From the NCBI GenBank assembly GCA_046290495.1, contig JBKAGT010000006.1, positions 868,001 through 932,000 on the forward strand: a DNA stretch of 64,000 nucleotides, written 5' to 3'. Origin of the DNA: PGYR01 sp046290495 (GTDB lineage: Bacteria; Bacteroidota; Ignavibacteria; Kapaibacteriales; UBA2268). Below are positions 61,352 through 64,000 of this stretch, piece by piece (within the stretch, counting starts at the first letter, position 1; the number at the start of each line of letters is the position of its first letter). The position numbers were made by a program, and so were the translations under genes. Under the pieces are notes generated by a model. It was not told where the DNA came from. It worked only from the letters and a program-made list of their open reading frames with translations, and made no database searches.

Positions 61352-61840
61352 ATGAAAAAATTATTATTCGCTCTAGTTGTTGTTTCTATGACAGCTTTTA
61401 CTACTTTCAGCGCTAAAGCTGATATGAAAGTTGGTGGTGGTGCTGGTTATGGTCTAGACATTGAAGAATTAGCTATTCAAGTTGGTGGTATTTATAGCTC
61501 TGATTTGCCAGTTGATATCGCAGCAGACTTTAAATATTATTTATTAGATGATCCACTATCTGCGTGGGAATTCAATGCAAACGCACAATATTATATTACT
61601 GACAACGACGGCACAAATTTCTACTTATTAGGTGGTCTAAGTTACGCTAGCGTTTCAGTTTCTGTAGATTTAGGACCTTTCGGTGGTGAAACATCTACTT
61701 CAAGCAGTGAAATCGGTTTGAACATTGGTGCTGGTGCTGATATTGATTTGGGTGGCTTTACTTTGATGCCACAAGCTAAATTCACTATTGGTGGACTTGA
61801 GCAACTTTACCTAGGTGTATTTGCGATGTTTAATATTTAA
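61352..61840 (+). CDS. Small outer-membrane beta-barrel protein
   Basis: A 162-residue protein with a signal peptide (about 1-22, FSAKA) and eight or so glycine/aromatic-rich amphipathic strands ending in GVFAMFNI, typical of an OmpW- or OmpX-sized eight-stranded barrel. No closer family is evident. It has its own TAnnTTTG box and ribosome binding site, so it is likely well expressed. Followed by a terminator shared with the convergent DUF1501 gene. Confidence 0.75.
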   Translation: MKKLLFALVVVSMTAFTTFSAKADMKVGGGAGYGLDIEELAIQVGGIYSSDLPVDIAADFKYYLLDDPLSAWEFNANAQYYITDNDGTNFYLLGGLSYASVSVSVDLGPFGGETSTSSSEIGLNIGAGADIDLGGFTLMPQAKFTIGGLEQLYLGVFAMFNI

Positions 61841-61862
61841 TTCTAGATTAAATATATTTATT

Positions 61863-61902
61863 AAAAAACCCACTGTAGAATTTAATCTAAAGTGGGTTTT
61901 TT
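61863..61902. terminator. Bidirectional terminator
   Basis: AAAAAACCCACT and AGTGGGTTTTTT pair across a 16-base loop, with A/T tracts on both sides. It lies between the convergent barrel and DUF1501 genes and can serve both. Confidence 0.85.
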
Positions 61903-61921
61903 ATTTGTCTAACCTGTCTTT

Positions 61922-63505
61922 TTACTTCACTACTTTCACTGGTTTCACAATTTGCTTATTGCCAGTTTGTAGTCTCAGGTGATAGTTGCCAGAGTTAAGG
62001 CCATTTGTATTGAATTGTAATTCCTTTGTAGCTGAAATAGTCATACCCTCGAACAATCTCTTAACCTCTTGTCCACGTGAGTTGTAAAGTGAGATTATTG
62101 TCATACCGCTTTCTGTTTTAAGCTTCACATTTCCACCACTACCATTCATTGGATTAGGATATATCTGTAAGTCATTGTCTTCCAAAGTAGTATTGATATT
62201 CGTTGTTCCAGATGTCTTGATTATATCTAAGTGTTGGAACTCGCCTAACATAATGTTATTGAGGTCATTCTCTTCTACTTCGAACCAATCTTTTAATAGT
62301 GAAGCGTAGATAGACCTAAAGTCAAACTGCATTGGCAGATTGTCTTGTACTGTAGCATTTGCTGGAATAACTGGATTTGTACCTTGTACACCTGGTATAA
62401 CGTTAGAGCCAAATACAAACAATGGTGCAGCAGAACCGTGGTCAGTACCGTTACTTGCGTTCGATAGTATTCTTCTACCAAACTCAGAGAAAGTCATACC
62501 AACTACGCTGTCTTCCATATTTTGTAATTTCATCTCATCTTGGAATGCAGCTACTGATTCGGAAACCATTCTCAGTAGTTGGTCATGAGCACCTTCTACT
62601 TGTCCAGCAGTTTGTACTTGGTTTGCGTGAGTGTCGAACCCACCAAGTGAGTGAACAAAAACTCTAGTCTTGCTACCACCAGCTATTAGCTGTGCCGTAA
62701 CTTTTAGTTGTCCGATTAGTCTGTTCCCATCGGTTGCACTATCCCATTTGTTAGACATTAATGACCCACCTTTTTCGAAAGTAGATTCTAATGTATCTCC
62801 ATAGAGCTGAGTCTGATTAATTATTTGTCTCACGTATTCTAATTCATCACCAGCTGGTGTTGCAGGTGCTTCGTCAATTCCACCAGAATTGATATTATAA
62901 ATATCAATTTGCCCCTGGGCGTTTGGCGTTATAGCCATACCCATACCTAAGCTTGGACCTTGACAAGTCGGTGACACGAATGGTCCATAAGTTATAGACA
63001 ATGGGTCTAAGTAATCCGAATTAGGGTAATTTGTAGGGTAAGTAGGGTGCTTAGTGTAAAGCTCACGACCCAACCAACCAGAACTAACTACTTTGTTAGA
63101 ATCGGATGCTGACGTCCAGATGTCAGTACTTCTGAAGTGCGAGAAGTTTGGCTGTGGATATCCAACTGATTGCAACACATGTAATTTTCCTTCATCATAA
63201 AGTTCTTTCATGCCTTGCATAGCTGGGTGAAGTCCAACTTCATCCTTTAGTTTCAGTATCATATTCTCTGGGACTAATACGTTCTCTCTTGCATTGTATA
63301 AGTTTCCGTATTGGTCAAGTGGTATAAGGGTATTGAGTCCGTCGTTACCGCCATTCAAGAAAATTAGTATCAGCTTCCTGTCTTCAACTTTTGCTAATGA
63401 GGCAAACTGTTCAAAAATAGGAGCACCTTTGGCAATGTTCATACCACCTAGCATTACTGCTGAGCTGGTCAAACCTGTTGTCTTTATAAAATCTCTTCTT
63501 TTCAT
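61922..63505 (-). CDS. DUF1501 protein with Tat signal and T9SS-type sorting domain
   Basis: A 527-residue exported protein of the DUF1501 family (sulfatase-like fold, function unknown). It opens with a twin-arginine signal RRDFIK (residues 3-8). The core has LIFLNGGNDGLNTLIP, GLHPAMQG, GFDTHANQ, TFSEFGRR and NGTDHGSAAP. The last 80 residues are a type A-like sorting domain (IYPNPMNGSGG, LNSGNYHLRL). A DUF1800 gene is 15 bases upstream on the same strand, the usual partner in many genomes. Confidence 0.9.
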   Translation of the reverse strand: MKRRDFIKTTGLTSSAVMLGGMNIAKGAPIFEQFASLAKVEDRKLILIFLNGGNDGLNTLIPLDQYGNLYNARENVLVPENMILKLKDEVGLHPAMQGMKELYDEGKLHVLQSVGYPQPNFSHFRSTDIWTSASDSNKVVSSGWLGRELYTKHPTYPTNYPNSDYLDPLSITYGPFVSPTCQGPSLGMGMAITPNAQGQIDIYNINSGGIDEAPATPAGDELEYVRQIINQTQLYGDTLESTFEKGGSLMSNKWDSATDGNRLIGQLKVTAQLIAGGSKTRVFVHSLGGFDTHANQVQTAGQVEGAHDQLLRMVSESVAAFQDEMKLQNMEDSVVGMTFSEFGRRILSNASNGTDHGSAAPLFVFGSNVIPGVQGTNPVIPANATVQDNLPMQFDFRSIYASLLKDWFEVEENDLNNIMLGEFQHLDIIKTSGTTNINTTLEDNDLQIYPNPMNGSGGNVKLKTESGMTIISLYNSRGQEVKRLFEGMTISATKELQFNTNGLNSGNYHLRLQTGNKQIVKPVKVVK

Positions 63506-63520
63506 TATTCTAACTCCTAT

Positions 63521-64000
63521 TTACGATAAGTTATACTCGGCTATATTGAATATAGCTCTGTATAAGTTTCTTAATAAATATCTTACTATGTTTGTGTTTT
63601 CAGTGTTATCCGGATCATTTACATAAGCTGTCCAAACTGCCGTCCATTGGTAATCTTGCAAACCATCTGGTAGCAAGTTTGATTTGAGATAGTCTAATTG
63701 CAACTGAGTTAGCTCGAGTGGCAAGAAGAATTCAGCCAAATCTTTTATTAACTGATTCGGATTAGAAGGCAAGCTAGTTTGCTCTGCTAGGGCAATATCA
63801 TTGAATCTCAGTGAATAGCCACGTCCTTTTATTTCTTCTACACCAGCTAAGTAGTCACCAAGAACTGCTCTATAAGGTGCAGAAACGCTTGTTAGCCAAA
63901 ATCTATGGTAACTAGGCGCTTGGTGCATGGCTGGCCAACCAGCTACGCTTGGTGGTTCACCTAATAGCATTTCCTGTACTGCCGCGTACTGCACTCCGAG
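63521..64000 (-). CDS. DUF1800 protein, 5'-truncated by the window end
   Basis: The C-terminal 159 residues of a DUF1800 family protein; the frame is open to the window edge and no start is present. The LGEPPSVAGWPA segment and the following tryptophan are the family's C-terminal motif. DUF1800 and DUF1501 genes are commonly paired and of unknown function. The stop is 15 bases before the DUF1501 start. Confidence 0.85.
   Translation of the reverse strand, partial: LGVQYAAVQEMLLGEPPSVAGWPAMHQAPSYHRFWLTSVSAPYRAVLGDYLAGVEEIKGRGYSLRFNDIALAEQTSLPSNPNQLIKDLAEFFLPLELTQLQLDYLKSNLLPDGLQDYQWTAVWTAYVNDPDNTENTNIVRYLLRNLYRAIFNIAEYNLS

Noticed and set aside
1..64000. CRISPR arrays, insertion sequences, prophage genes, rRNA or tRNA genes
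   Set aside because: No spaced repeats, transposase, integrase, phage structural gene or RNA gene signature was seen on either strand.

Overview
The window is an AT-rich, densely packed, ordinary-looking bacterial chromosome segment. It holds about 56 protein genes and no RNA gene, insertion sequence, prophage or CRISPR array that I could support. It points to a Gram-negative member of the Bacteroidota/Chlorobiota (FCB) group: a lipid A operon, several Bacteroidota-style lipoproteins and beta-barrels, an apparent PorV/PorQ-family type IX secretion (T9SS) protein, three large secreted proteins ending in T9SS-type sorting domains, a choice-of-anchor-D-like VWA protein, and -7 boxes of the form TAnnTTTG upstream of several genes. 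An Ignavibacteria/Kapabacteria-like lineage would fit, but that is an inference from gene style only.

Layout. 1-1.5 kb: three small unknown genes, the first cut by the window edge. 1.7-5.1 kb (minus): lpxB, a DUF374 (LpxJ-type) acyltransferase, lpxK and a C26 amidotransferase lipoprotein, all overlapping. 5.2-16.7 kb (plus): dnaE, a small membrane protein, a DUF6588-like protein, folD, an RluA-type synthase, tilS, ftsH and a protein built of exact 77-residue repeats. 16.8-19 kb: an orphan sensor histidine kinase. 19-26.9 kb (minus): a TPR lipoprotein, a DUF3467 protein, a Wzx-like flippase, glf, a HAD-UbiA fusion, a DprE1-like oxidase and a DprE2-like reductase. Together the last five look like a route to polyprenyl-phosphate arabinofuranose plus UDP-galactofuranose. 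27-29.9 kb (minus): an RlpA-like protein, an unknown outer-membrane protein and an HMG-CoA-lyase-like enzyme. 29.9-35.5 kb (plus): a TauE exporter, acs, guaA, a TonB-C-like lipoprotein and an unknown protein.

35.5-45 kb is mixed: an OmpA-type protein, crcB, an SRPBCC-GyrI protein, a PdxB-like dehydrogenase, mraY and murF separated from the rest of a division/cell-wall cluster, purE and an OsmC protein. 45-50.4 kb: a secreted CotH/lamin-tail protein facing ptsI and ptsH. 50.6-57.8 kb (plus): a photolyase, a second OmpA-type protein and the VWA protein. 57.9-61.8 kb: parA, parB, a thioesterase, a PorV/PorQ protein, a small lipoprotein and a small barrel protein. 61.9-64 kb (minus): DUF1501 and the 3' end of a DUF1800 gene.

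The main theme is the cell envelope: lipid A, peptidoglycan precursors, a furanose-containing surface glycan, OmpA-like tethers and T9SS cargo. The most distinctive locus is the arabinofuranose/galactofuranose precursor cluster at 19-25 kb. Also notable are the 77-residue repeat protein, a promoter-like box nested in a terminator just before the PdxB-like gene, and repeated stop-codon overlaps between convergent genes. No intergenic stretch exceeds 300 bases.
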